Shown: piece by piece, positions 54,862-64,000 of the stretch
Position numbering within the stretch: the stretch's first letter is position 1
Layout of the letters: every line of letters begins with the position of its first letter
Source of the DNA: Charina bottae
Lineage: Eukaryota; Chordata; Lepidosauria; Squamata; Charinaidae
Direction of reading: 5' to 3'
Assembly: GCA_023362775.1 (NCBI GenBank)
Contig: JALMGJ010000016.1
Coordinates: 1,433,001 to 1,497,000 of the forward strand
Length of the DNA: 64,000 nt
The notes under the pieces: generated by a model
Database searches by the model: none
The model's input: the letters and a program-made list of their open reading frames with translations, nothing else
What the model was told of the DNA's origin: nothing
Made by a program: the position numbers and the translations under genes

Positions 54862-56459
54862 TGGATGCTTGTGAGTAAAGTTGTGAATAAATGAATTAAT
54901 TAATTAATACATGAGGGAAGAAAAATATGTGTCCAAGATGAATACATCTTGTGCATGTGTGTTTAAATTTGAAAATAACCTTACTCTTCCCTCTCCTTGT
55001 TTGTTGATTTCATTGAGGTATAAGCAGCCTATCTCACTAGAATACTGCATCCAAAAACAATCACAAAAACACCCGAATATTATTTGGGGGTATGGAATGG
55101 AAGCAGTCATTAAATCCAACCATAATGAAATAAAAATCATTCTAGAAGAAGAAATAAATACAAAATACTTAGCTACAGTCATTATCTTTCATCTATGTTT
55201 TCCACTTTTTGTTTTGTTTGCTTTTGTCGATATTCACACAATAATAAGGAATTGGATGAACTTTAAAAATCAATAGTCAATCAAGGGCAGAAATCTTAAG
55301 AAATATCTGACTGCCATTTTTACAAATTGATATTTTTTTTCTCCTGTTCTCTAACTAGAGGCAACAAAATTCAGCTACAGTTCATTATTTTTCCCATTAA
55401 GGAAGTCTGCAGCCTGATTTTATGTGCATTTTTCTTAGAATAAGTTCACTGGGACTTACTACCTACTATGTGAGTCAGAATTTAGCCAAAGGAGAGGCAC
55501 TAAAGAGAGATCACCCTGTTACTTAAAAACACTTTGTGCATAAGGATAATTCTGGCACCATTTTTGTTGAGTGGGGGCGCAGCACAGGATATTCATAAAT
55601 GAGTAATTCTATGTGGCCTATGTGAGAGACAGTTTAGGAGACATAATTATGGTCAATACATGTATTGAGAAATTCAGCATCACTGACATTTTCAGGACAG
55701 TTTGACACATTAAAAATTCCCATCAGTAGCAAACTCATCCATATGTGCATTTGAATTTTGTAAGATACAGATGTGCAAAATGAAATTCTAAGGTCAATGT
55801 TCAGCTGAAGAGGATATTTTCCATGAAGATTTTCATACACATTCAAATGAATATTTTCACTTCAGTGTCAAAAGCACCCACTTCTCATTTCACCTTTTTT
55901 TTTTTTTAAGAGACTCATATAAGTGGCAAACATGTATAAACCAAAAACACACTTTTGGGTTCTCTTGCATTCCTCCAACACAAAAGGGAGATCCATATGA
56001 ATCTTGCATGTGCCCATACACATAAAGAAGACTATAAAGCCTTACTGCTGATGCACTCAACAACCAAGATCCGTTTTATTTGCATATTTAGTGCACATAA
56101 CAAGTGATTTTATGTATTTCTTAAAGTTCACTTATAGAGATCATCCATGTAAAAGGAGAACCTGATTATGATTTCTATGGAAGGTTATATAATGATATAT
56201 ACATTATCATATATTATATAAGGATGTAATGGAGTGAACTCATTAGTGAGTGATTGACAAAGGCATTGATTTTGGGCATATTAAAAAATGGGGCTATCCT
56301 CTGGTCCTACAATTTGTTGGAGGATTGTCTCAATCTTTTATCAGCACAAGTAGGGTGCCCCCATTATCAAACACATAGTAAGCAATGATACACCAAATTC
56401 AATGCTCTAGAAAACTGCTGTTTTGTTTCCAATTCTTACCTCACCTTTTAATATCCATT
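54862..56459. other. Unassigned AT-rich sequence
   Basis: A 121-codon plus-strand frame (54911-55276) and other short ORFs show no known domain. No repeat family identified. Confidence 0.5.
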
Positions 56460-56472
56460 ACCTTCCTTCTCC
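56460..56472. repeat. BovB TSD, left copy
   Basis: ACCTTCCTTCTCC, repeated at 60443-60455. Confidence 0.75.
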
Positions 56473-56570
56473 CCTTCATGGATCACTGCCTTGCTGTGGC
56501 GAAGGGGCTTGCGTAACTCAATGAAGTCAAGTCAAGACGGACAGGTCATGACGGAGAGTTCTGACAAAAC

Positions 56571-57400
56571 GTGGTCCACTGGAGGAGGGAATGGCAAACC
56601 ACTCCAGTATCCTTGCAAAGAAAACCCATGGAAAGTATCAAAAGGCTAAAAGATATGACGCTGGAAGATGAGCCCCTCAGGTCGGAAGGTGTCCAAAATG
56701 CTACTGGGGAAGAGAGGAGGGCAATTCCGAGTAGCTCCAGAAAGAGTGAAGCGGCTGGGCCAAACCCGAAAGGACGCTCAGTTGTGGATGTGTCTGGAAG
56801 TGGAAGGAAAGTCCGATGCTGTAAAGAACAATATTGCATAGGAACCTGGAATGTAAGATCTATGAATCAAGGTAAGCTGGATGTGGTCAAACAAGAGGTG
56901 ACAAGATTGAACATCAACATCTTGGGAATCAGCGAACTAAAATGGACAGGAATGGGCAAATTTAATTCAGGAGACCATTATATATACTACTGTGGGCAAG
57001 AATCCCTTAGAAGAAATGGAGTAGCTCTCATACTCAATAAAAGAGTGGGAAAGGCAGTACTGGGGTACAACCTCAAAAACGACAGAATGCTTTCAGTTCG
57101 AATCCAAGGCAAACCAACATCACAGAAATCCAAGTCTATGCCCCAACCACTGATGCCGAAGAAGCTGAAGTTGACCGGTTCTATGAAGACCTACAACACC
57201 TTCTAGAACTAACACCAAAAAAAAGATGTCCTTTTCATCACAGGGGACTGGAATGCTAAAGTAGGAAGTCAAAAAATAACCAGAATAACAGGCAAGTTCG
57301 GCCTCGGAGTACAAAATGAAGCAGGGCAAAGGCTAATAGAGTTTTGTCAAGAGAACACGCTGGTCATAGCGTGTTCCAACAACACAAGAGACGACTCTAC
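56571..57400 (+). pseudogene. BovB ORF2 endonuclease region
   Basis: IGTWNVRSMNQGKLDVVKQE and ILGISELKWTGMGKF mark the start of the AP-like endonuclease. The frame shifts near 57115, where the conserved IQVYAPTTDAEEAEVD block is in another frame, and again at an A run near 57222 before FITGDWNAKVGSQK. A further break lies near 57370. Not functional. Confidence 0.85.
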
Positions 57401-57416
57401 ACATGGACATCACCAG

Positions 57417-58931
57417 ATGGTCAATACCGAAATCAGATTGATTATATACTTTGCAGCCAAAGATGGAGAAGCTCTATACAATCAGCAAAAACAAGACCTG
57501 GAGTTGACTGTGGCTCAGACAGATCATGAGCTTCTTATCGCAAAATTTAGGCTTAAATTGAAGAACGTAGAGAAAACCACTAGACCACTCAGGTATGACC
57601 TAAATCATATCCCTTATGAATGTGCAGTGGAGGTGAGGAATAGATTTAAAGGATTAGATCTGGTAGACAGAGTGCCTGAAGAACTATGGATGGAGGTCCG
57701 TAACATTGTACAGGAGGCAGCAACTGAAACCATCCCAAAGAAAAAGAAATGCAAGAAAGCAAAGTGGCTGACTGATGAGGCTTTACAAATAGCTGAGGAA
57801 AGAAGGGAAGCAAAAGGCAAGGGAGAAAGGGAAAGATATAAACAACTGAATGCAGAATTCCAGAGAATAGCAAGGAGAGATAAGAAGGCCTTCTTAAATG
57901 AACAGTGCAAAGAAATCGAGGAAAACAATAGAATGGGGAAGACTGGAGATCTCTTCAAGAAAATTGGAGATATCAAGGGAACGTTTTGTGCAAAGATGGG
58001 CATGATAAAGGACAAAAAAGGCAGGGACCTAACAGAAGCAGAAGAGATTAAGAAGAGGTGGCAAGAATACACAGAAGAACTGTACAAGAAAGATCTTAAT
58101 ATCCCTGATAAATATGATGGTGTGGTCACTGACCTTGAGCCGGACATCCTAGAGAGTGAAGTTAAGTGGGCCTTAGGAAGCATTACTAACAACAAAGCTA
58201 GCGGAGAAGACAGTATCCCAGCTGAGCTATTTAAAATCCTAAAAGATGATGCTGTTAAAGTGCTGCACTCAATATGCCAACAAATTTGGAAAACTCAACA
58301 GTGGCCACAGGATTGGAAAAGGTCAGTTTACGTTCCAATTCCAAAGAAAGGCAATGCCAAAGAATGTTCAAACTACCATACAATTGCGCTCATTTCACAT
58401 GCTAGCAAGGTTATGCTCAAAATCCTACAAGCTAGGCTTCAGCAGCATGTGAACCGAGAACTACCAGAAGTGCAAGCTGGGTTTCGAAGAGGCAGAGGAA
58501 CTAGAGATCAGATTGCCAACATTCACTGGATCATGGAAAAAGCAAGAGAGTTCCAGAAAAACATCTATTTCTGCTTCATTGACTACGCTAAAGCCTTTGA
58601 TTGTGTGGATCACAACAAACTGCGGCAAAGTCTTTAAGAGATGGGAGTACCAGACCACCTTACCTGTCTCCTGAGAAACCTGTATGTGGGTTAAGAAGCA
58701 ACAGTTAGAACCGGACATGGAACAACCAACTGGTTCAAAATTGGGAAAGGAGTACGACAAGGCTGTATATTATCCCCCTGCTTATTTAACTTATATGCAG
58801 AGTACATCATGAGAAATGCCGGGCTGGATGAATCACAAGCCGGAGTTAAGATTGCTGGGAGAAATATCAACAACCTCAGATATGCAGACGATACCACCCT
58901 AATGGCAGAAAGTGAAGAGGAACTAAAGAGC
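57417..58931 (+). pseudogene. BovB reverse transcriptase
   Basis: 406 codons open to 58637: HELLIAKFRLKLKN, KASGEDSIPAELFKIL, QDWKRSVYVPIPKKGN, VQAGFRRGRGTRDQIANI and FCFIDYAKAFDCVDHNK. Stops at 58635-58637 and 58692-58694 follow. The same frame then gives GVRQGCILSPCLFNLYAEYI and NNLRYADDTTLMAESEEEL with the catalytic YADD at 58881-58892. The solo LTR cuts the protein directly after EELKS. Confidence 0.9.
58927..58931. repeat. Solo LTR TSD, left copy
   Basis: AGAGC, repeated at 59721-59725. BovB reading continues across when the insert is set aside. Confidence 0.85.
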
Positions 58932-59720
58932 TGTGCTGGCTCGCCTCCAGAACAGATTGGAGAGTCTTGGCAGTCAGCCCGAGGTAAGGAATGCAGCCCA
59001 AGGTTACTTTGCAAGACTGGCCGAGAGAGAGAGAAACCAGCGTGTGCCAATAATCAGAGTAGTGAAGCAAAGGGTAGTCAATAATCCAAACCGGGTCAAG
59101 GGTTCCAGAAGTCCGAGCCACGATAATCCAAGCCAGGTCCAGGGGTCCAGCAGGCAGAGTAATATAGTCCAAACAGGGTCAGGAACGCAGGAAACAGGAT
59201 ACCAGAGTGGTCGCGAAGCCAAAGTGCAACATTGCTCCCACAAATCCCTCACTGCGTCATTGGTGATTTATCAGGAGCTCAGGAGCTGTCCTCTGGGTCC
59301 TGCAAAGACTCTCCCTGCCCTCTGCGTAACTCCCTAGCAGCCAGCCGAGCACTTTTCCTTCTGTCTTTTAAGGCGAGGCGCACACGCCTCCGCCTCTGCC
59401 CTTTGGGGGATTCTGGAGAGCTGGGAGGCTGATGGGATCCAGCTGGCTGCTGGCTAAAGGGTGGGGACAAACCGCAATCCCCAGCTTGCTCCGCTGTAGC
59501 CTCGGTTGCTGGCTGCTGGCTAGAGGGTGGGGCCAAACCACCATCCCCAGCTTGCTCTCCTGCAGCCTCAGGTATTGCTGCCTCCTGCGGTGCTGGGTCA
59601 TCATCTGGGCCCGTGTCCGCATCTGGGGCCTCGCCTGGCTCAATCCCCTGGGGGTTTGCCAGGGGCAGCTCGTCCTCTGACTCATCGCTGAGGCCCTGGG
59701 GCAGAGGCTGAACCAGGACA
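58932..59720. mobile_element. Solo LTR (Gypsy-type) in BovB
   Basis: 789 bp beginning TGTGCTGGCTCGCC and ending AACCAGGACA, with a 5-bp TSD. No internal region remains, so it is a recombined solo LTR. The 3' half contains two direct repeats (GGGTGGGG-AAACC-CAATCCCCAGCTTGCTC type units at 59458 and 59526). Orientation is uncertain: the end GGACA resembles the sense end of the Gypsy LTR at 25839. Confidence 0.85.
59279..59720 (-). CDS. Open frame inside the solo LTR, unknown product
   Basis: The frame is open across the LTR half. It starts VQPLPQGLSDESEDELP (acidic), then has a repeated EQAGD-GL-PP-SQQPA motif (two copies about 22 residues apart), and ends in a basic stretch (GQRRRRVRLALKDRRKSAR). 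It is compositionally similar to the Gypsy LTR frames (acidic patch, Pro/Ser-rich repeats, basic patch) but in another order. There is no evidence that it is expressed. Confidence 0.2.
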
Positions 59721-59721
59721 A

Positions 59722-60436
59722 GAGCCTCTTGATGAGGGTGAAAGAGGAGAGTGCAAAAGCTGGCTTGAAACTCAACGTTAAAAAAACCCAGATCATGGCA
59801 TCTGGTCCCATCACTTCCTGGCAAATAGAAGGGCAAGAAATGGAAGTAGTGACAGATTATATTTTCTTGGGCTCCAAGATCACCGCAGATGGTGACTGCA
59901 GCCATGAAATTAAAAGACGCTTGCTCCTTGGGAGGAAAGCTATGGCAAACCTAGACAGCATATTAAAAAGCAGAGACATCACCTTGCCGACAAAGGTCCG
60001 TATAGTTTAAGCTATGGTTTTTCCAGTAGTAATGTATGGCTGTGAGAGTTGGACCATAAGGAAGGCTGAGCGCCGAAGAATTGATGCTTTTGAACTGTGG
60101 TGCTGGAGAAGACTCTTGAGAGTCCCTTGGACTGCAAGGAGGTCAAACCAGTCAATCCTAAAGGAAATCAACCCTGACTGCTCATTGGAAGGACAGATGC
60201 TGAAGCTGAAGCTCAAATACTTTGTCCACCTAATGCGAAGAGAGGACTCACTGGAAAAGACCCTGATGCTGGGAAAGACTGAAGGCAAAAGGAGAAGGGG
60301 ACGGCAGAGGTTAGATAGCATCACCGATGTAATGAACATGAATTTGAGTAAACTCCGAGAGACAGTGGAGGACAGGAAGGTCTGGCGTGCTATGGTCCAT
60401 GAGGTCACGAAGAGTCGGACACGACTAAACGACTGA
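59722..60436 (+). pseudogene. BovB ORF2 C-terminal part
   Basis: LLMRVKEESAKAGLKLNVKK, FLGSKITADGDCSHEIKRRL, LTDKV-type TLPTKVRIV, then MVFPVVMYGCESWTIRKAE and DAFELWCWRRLLRVPWTARR, KYFVHLMRREDSLEKTLML, ending KSRTRLND. One stop (60008-60010) and an in-frame deletion relative to the 3343 copy (loss of MRW at about 60309) are visible. Confidence 0.9.
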
Positions 60437-60442
60437 ACAACA

Positions 60443-60500
60443 ACCTTCCTTCTCCTTCTCCTTCTCCTTCTCCTCCTTCTTCTCCTTCTCCTTCTCCTCA
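60443..60500 (+). repeat. BovB TSD right copy expanded into a (CCTTCT)n tract
   Basis: The TSD ACCTTCCTTCTCC (60443-60455) continues as CTTCTC-type repeats to about 60500. The left TSD copy has no such array. Confidence 0.8.
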
Positions 60501-62639
60501 GTGATATCCTCATCACATTACCTATCAGTTCTAGCTGTTTGACAAATGTCACTGTTCCAAGGAAGAAGACTGATTTGAGGGACAACATAATTGTAAAAAA
60601 ATATAACATTTTTCTCTTATAAATGTGCCAGATGTTGAATCACACAATATGAAAAGATTATCATTAGTTATCTTAATGACAAGGTTGCTACTTACAAATA
60701 TTTCTGAGCAGGTGTGTTCAAAAAGGCATGCCTGCAAGCTTCCAGAGGCAAATTAATAGCAATCAACAATCATTTGGGTAAAAAGGCTTGTGGTGATGTT
60801 TTAAATATATCCTATACCTATAACTCCTTTGTGCTTCTCTCCTTAATCTGGATTAGTTTCACAAATTATTTCAAAGTCAATCTTAGAGGAATAGTAACAC
60901 CACAACAATGCAATGTACCAAATTAAAAGTTACAAAGGCGTGAGTGAGGGCAATCTCATTTAGTAAGAAGCAAACAGAAAGGTTTTTTTTTCTAAAACTG
61001 CCAAAAAATAATGTAAAACGTTAGTCATTTTGATTCATTTCTATGTTAAAGTGAGCAAATTAAATATTAGAATTTAGATTACTGGCCATATTCAGTATGA
61101 AAATCCCCACTGTATTGGTTAAAAATGAATTAGGAGAATATAACTTTGAAAAATTGCAAGCAAATTTAAAATAGAAGAATGAATTGACTGATTGCATCTA
61201 CATTTTGTCAATGAACCAAGAACTCAATCTGGTGCACACAGTGCTCTCATATATACTTTATCCTCATAAAAATTCTGAGTTTTTCGGCTGAAAGATGGTA
61301 TGATCCAACACTATACAGTGAGTTTCACAACTGTGTGAAAATTTCTACCGATACCTCTAGCATTCTGCTGTATTTCTGTTTTACAATATATTTGGGAGAA
61401 AGGCACAATGCATCAATAAAATTATTCCATATGGGTTGGAATATTTCTCTGATGATGCAAGGATAAGCATAGGAGCTGTTCAAATTAATTTACATATATG
61501 GTGAAATAATTCATGCAAAAATTAATGTTGTATACAGATCTCACTATGATCACTCAGGTCTGTCATTATAGTTTAGGCCTAAAAACAGCAATCCCAGACA
61601 TTGTGCAGTATGTCACTCTGCAAGAGGATTTGAAGAAGATTCTTAATTCTATAAGAAGGAAGACAGGTGATTGGCTGTTGCATCCAGAAAAACAAGTTCT
61701 AGTCCCTCAGAGAAAAGGGATTTTAAACTCTGGCCTCTAACCCTTAAGCATTCTTGTTATGTGGTAGCCAGTTCAACTCCAGGACAAACAACAGCATCAA
61801 TGTGCAGTTCCTAATCAAATTGGAAGATAGATTTGAGGAAGCCTTTTGGTCTATTTAGTCATTTCCTGAAACAATATTGTTATTGCTCTCAGAGTTGATG
61901 CTAGGGTAGCATGAAACTATTTACCACCCATGAGACTGATCACATTTTGTAATTTTTCCATCTTAATCCTAATCTTTTTCTGCTTTCTTGGCCATCTGAG
62001 TTCTGTCTCGCCTAGTACAAAACAATTGGATCAGGGTTTTTGCACAGGATGGAGAATACAGCTTTATGAGTGTTTTGAGCAGAATGTAAAAAGCTGAGCT
62101 GTTTTGATGCATTCTGCACAATTGTTGGTTCAAATTCTGAACTTGCCCTTTTTTTATATACGTACCTGTTCTTGGAGATCAGCACAAAGAATTTCAATTG
62201 GGTTTAAAACATAATCAAAATGGGTATAGACAAACCTCCAGACTTTTCCTCTATGTAGTTGTCACCAGTTTTATATATATTAAATATTATTATTTTCTTA
62301 GGTACTTTTGAGGCCTAAAATAATAATTTTTCCAGTCCTTTATATAGTATGAAGAACATGAGATGCTCTTCGATTATGCATCTCAACTGCTCACATTCTA
62401 AAAACTTAAATTTCCTGCCAAAGTTTCTATATCAGCTCACACTGGGAAGGAGTCTTTTGCTCATGTTTTAGTGAACAGAATTAGCAGTAATATCTATGTT
62501 GTTGGCCTTTCAGGCTTTTTCAGCACTATGTCTAAAAAAATCACTATGGGTGTCTTTCCTAGCCAAAAGTTCATGCCAATGAAATATACCTAGAAAAGGT
62601 ATCGCTCTTTATATCATGGAATAGCATTCCTACTACTAC
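60501..62639. other. Unassigned AT-rich sequence
   Basis: No supported gene or repeat family. The longest frame (61513-61740, 75 codons) has no known motif. Confidence 0.5.
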
Positions 62640-62649
62640 TTACCACAGA

Positions 62650-62914
62650 GGACAAAAAGAACATGTGGGTGAAAAATCTCTCAGACAGAGAACTCACCCA
62701 ACCAGAGAGAGATGTCCTAGCCAAAGGTCTTAATTTTGCCATCACTCCCAAGCAAGTTCCGGTGGTGGAGCTCATTACAGCCACAGAATCGGCCATCCAC
62801 AACAACCACCTACCTTTTGAGGAAGCGGAACAACTCCGGCTTAAAATATCTGCAGCTCTGTCCAGTGCTCAGCCTCCTCCCCCCAAATTACCGTCCAAGA
62901 GAGGAGAGCCCTGA
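62650..62914 (+). pseudogene. Penelope N-terminal region
   Basis: The frame from about 62650 carries RELTQPERDVLAKGLNFAIT and PVVELITATESAI, the conserved start of the RT domain of this group. It loses its frame at about 62900; RALTTLSKDETITILPPDKG continues in the frame of the next entry. Confidence 0.8.
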
Positions 62915-63816
62915 CAACCCTCAGCAAAGATGAAACCATCACCATTTTACCTCCTGACAAAGGAAGATGTACAGTGGTTCTAAACACTGCAGACTACCAC
63001 AATAAAATTACCTCACTTTTGGAGGATCACCATACATATGAAAAACTGAAAAGAGACCCCACCAGCAATTACAAGAAAAAGGTAATACACAGTTTGAAAC
63101 AATTGGAACATGATGGCTTCATCGATAGGATTACCTACCACCGTCTGTATCCTGGAGAAACCATCCCTTGCATCTACGGACTTCCTAAGATCCACAAGGA
63201 AGGAACACCCCTCCGACCCATAGTCAGCAGCATTAATTCAGTAACATACAACATTGCCAAACACCTCTCTACCATACTAGCACCTCTAGTTGGACACTCT
63301 GAACACCACATCCAAAATTCAGAAGAATTTGTTTCCAAAGCAAAGATCCTGAAACTGGATACAGATGAAACTATGGTCTCCTTCGATGTGTCCTCCCTTT
63401 TCACCAGCATCCCCACCACTCATGCTCTATCCGCTGTCAGGAAGAGACTAGAAGAGGACAGCACCCTTGAAAGGAGAAACCATCTCAACCCAAAACAGAT
63501 CTGCCATCTTCTGGACCTGTGTCTTAACACCACTTATTTCTCATACAGAGGTGACTTTTACAGACAAAAACACGGCTGTGCCATGGGTTCTCCTGTGTAA
63601 CCCATTGTGGCCAATTTATACATGGAAGAAGTGGAGAAGAAAGCACTCAACACTTTCCAGGGAACAGTGCCCACCCACTGGTTTAGGTATGTGGATGACA
63701 CCTGGGTCAAAATCAAGGCCCAGGAAGTACAGGCCTTCACGGACCATATAAACACTATAGATTGGAGAAACCAAACAACCTTTGTACAGGAGGATGGCCC
63801 AACACAGGAGAAGTAA
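62905..63816 (+). pseudogene. Penelope reverse transcriptase
   Basis: Fingers and palm are in one frame from about 62905 to 63816, with one in-frame TAA at 63598-63600 in the SPV-x-PIVANL motif. IVSSINSVTYNIAKHLS, KAKILKLDTDETMVSFDVSS and the catalytic YVDDTW (63690-63707) are intact. Penelope elements have a GIY-YIG endonuclease downstream; it is not visible before the window ends. Confidence 0.85.
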
Positions 63817-64000
63817 CACCACAGGACCAGAGTCAGCAGTTTATCTTCATCTAAAAGAAAAAGGACACTCATTTGAGGACATTAATGTTCACATTTTAGA
63901 CAGAGAAGATAGGTGGTTTGAGAGAGGGGTCAAGGAATCCATTTATGCCAACTTGGAAAATCCTTCCTTGAATAGAGGTGGGGGCCTCAGGCACAACCTT

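Larger units (their letters stand above)
56473..60443 (+). mobile_element. Full-length BovB (RTE) LINE, broken, split by a solo LTR
   Basis: It starts with the BovB 5' end (TTCATGGATCACTGCCTTG ... GCGAAGGGGCTTGCGTAACT) and ends ACTAAACGACTGAACAACAA. Without the LTR it is about 3.2 kb, the usual BovB length. Endonuclease (56571-57390), RT (57417-58930) and C-terminal part (59722-60436) are all present. A 13-bp TSD flanks it. BovB is known for horizontal transfer between squamates and other animals; nothing here bears on that directly. Confidence 0.93.
62640..64000 (+). mobile_element. Penelope-like element, running past the window end
   Basis: The plus-strand protein pieces are of the Penelope RT type: WVKNLSDRELTQPERDVLAKGLNFA, then YGLPKIHKEGTPLRPIVS, FDVSSLFTSIP, GCAMGSPV, PIVANLYMEEVEKKAL and FRYVDDTWVKI. 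The last segment (63837-64000), VYLHLKEKGHSFED, DREDRWFERGVKESIY and SLNRGGGLRH, is the region C-terminal to the RT. About one hundred residues between RT and that region appear deleted near 63785-63836. The end of the element is outside the window. Confidence 0.88.

Noticed and set aside
54911..55276. 121-codon plus-strand frame
   Set aside because: No recognisable motif, AT-rich composition and no start context; a small host gene is not supported.
59279..59905. 208-codon minus-strand frame as a single host gene
   Set aside because: It spans the junction between a solo LTR and BovB sequence, so it cannot be one ancestral gene; only the LTR part is listed.

Overview
This window is a gene-poor, AT-rich stretch of a vertebrate nuclear genome, almost certainly a squamate reptile (lizard or snake). 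The basis is the repeat mix: BovB/RTE LINEs with the typical BovB 3' end, CR1 LINEs of the L3-like type, a Vingi-like LINE, squamate-type L1, a Penelope-like element, a Ty3/Gypsy chromovirus, an endogenous retrovirus, tRNA-derived SINE sequence, and hAT and Tc1/mariner non-autonomous DNA transposons. I found no host protein-coding gene, tRNA, rRNA or CRISPR array. Every long reading frame I can explain belongs to a mobile element or a simple repeat.

Layout. 1-1299: unassigned. 1440-3962: 5'-truncated Vingi-like LINE (minus), bounded by a direct repeat of about 140 bp and itself carrying a BovB 3' fragment with a 10-bp target-site duplication (TSD). 4735-5897: L1 relic split by a CR1 3' end with a very long (TAAAA)n tail. 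5914-13073: an L1-like element with a 16-bp TSD, an ORF1-like frame and no recognisable ORF2. It contains a near-complete CR1 (6240-10690) and a hairpin-forming BovB fragment. 14200-14698 and 16748-18274: two fold-back elements flanked by TA. 18426-18849: a GC-rich hAT MITE.

20501-46897 is a nested set of insertions resolved by matching TSDs. A minus-strand retrovirus (LTRs 20501-21142 and 46226-46897, TSD AAGG) holds an L1 (24896-45924, 19-bp TSD with one mismatch). That L1 holds a hAT (25152-33530, TSD CCTTACAT), a Vingi-like LINE (34681-37087) and a CR1 (about 37570-41960). The hAT in turn holds a Ty3/Gypsy chromovirus (25839-32283, TSD CCACC).

From 46898 on there is mostly unassigned sequence with an old CR1 (48905-50822), a probable solo LTR (54192-54861), a full-length but broken BovB (56473-60443) split by a solo LTR (58932-59720), and a Penelope-like element running off the end (about 62640-64000).

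None of the elements looks fully competent. The best preserved are the Gypsy element (LTRs about 1.5% different; one gag stop, one pol frameshift, two catalytic Asp to Asn changes) and the two CR1 copies. The two CR1s share an in-frame UGA at the same codon between the endonuclease and reverse transcriptase domains, although their other lesions differ. The main items for follow-up are that shared UGA, the 140-bp TSD, the long open frame filling the Gypsy LTRs, and the large palindromes in the DNA transposons.
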